DNA from: Pseudomonadota bacterium
GTDB taxonomy: Bacteria; Myxococcota_A; Polyangia; Polyangiales; JAKSBK01
DNA: 37,108 nucleotides
Assembly: GCA_022361155.1 (NCBI GenBank)
Contig: JAKSBK010000581.1
Span: 1-37,108 of the forward strand
Reading direction: 5' to 3'
Shown here: positions 36,945-37,108 of the stretch, piece after piece
Layout of the letters: each line of letters begins with the position of its first letter
Numbering within the stretch: position 1 is the stretch's first letter
Translations under genes and position numbers: made by a program
The notes under the pieces: model-generated
Database searches by the model: none
What the model was told of the DNA's origin: nothing
The model's input: only the letters and a program-made list of their open reading frames with translations

Positions 36945-37108
36945 TGTCAGTCGGCACGATACCTGCCACTACCCAGTACGACACGAACCCAGAGCCAGCA
37001 AACTGCTGCGATGTCTATTCCCTGTACTACTCGGTCGAGGGTGTCGACGACGGCTTCATCTACTCCAACGGCAGCGGCGCCACCGAGCAGCGGGGCGGCG
37101 GGGCGACC
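36945..37108 (+). CDS. Unrecognised coding frame running off the right edge
   Basis: One plus-strand frame from about 36945 to the edge has strong GC preference at third positions and protein-like sequence (GTIPATTQYDTNPEPANCC, then YSLYYSVEGVDDGFIYSNG). An in-frame TGA lies near 36862 and no ATG follows it, so the true start, or a frameshift, is unclear; TTG 36945 is only a formal start. The adjacent Pro/Gly-rich and cysteine-containing sequence suggests a secreted protein. Family unknown. Confidence 0.35.

Overview
The window is a high-GC chromosomal segment, most likely from a deltaproteobacterium of the Myxococcota type. That is an inference from base composition, many lipoproteins, an ECF/NrsF pair, a YhaO/YhaN pair and a fused branched-chain E1. 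No rRNA, tRNA, CRISPR array, phage or complete transposase gene is visible.

Layout. 1-1,920: minus-strand operon of a MerR-type regulator with a four-cysteine tail and cysteine desulfurase IscS, behind a long dyad operator. 2,110-9,599: comEC, then the nuclease/ATPase pair yhaO-yhaN. 9,906-14,390: PDZ lipoprotein; minus-strand block of an ECF sigma factor, NrsF-like anti-sigma, di-haem peroxidase lipoprotein and a frameshifted RCC1-like lipoprotein. 14,676-16,784: fused alpha/beta E1 of a 2-oxoacid dehydrogenase. 17,191-19,828: paaABCD, phenylacetyl-CoA epoxidase genes without paaE. 19,840-22,898: perR/fur - rubrerythrin - Fe-S oxidoreductase - DUF3501, a compact peroxide-stress operon with a dyad operator over the first start codon. 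22,941-25,930: purQ-purL. 26,029-29,286: a lower-GC sugar-use cassette (aldolase remnant, GH172/DUF2961 enzyme, GPH transporter, beta-helix remnant), broken at both ends and probably acquired. 29,372-33,621: CAP-domain protein, TPR lipoprotein, YdcH/DUF465, LolA, Crp/Fnr regulator. 34,358-36,465: two glycosyltransferases, one interrupted by an in-frame TAG. The right edge holds the beginning of an unrecognised coding frame.

Most unusual content. (1) A family of short non-autonomous repeats with perfect terminal inverted repeats: two 161-bp copies (4,488 and 32,538) and two 186-bp copies (12,694 and 32,711), plus core or end fragments at 11,297, 31,806 and 33,686. The two sizes share a core but have different ends. 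They sit exactly on gene ends: both 161-bp copies supply the stop codon of the upstream gene, and one 186-bp copy is spliced into the signal-peptide coding region of the peroxidase. (2) Five tandem arrays of 14-19-bp units at gene boundaries; two of them share a core. (3) Several broken genes: two frameshifts at homopolymer runs, one nonsense codon, and two truncated relics.

All function calls come from reading the sequence only; no database search was possible.
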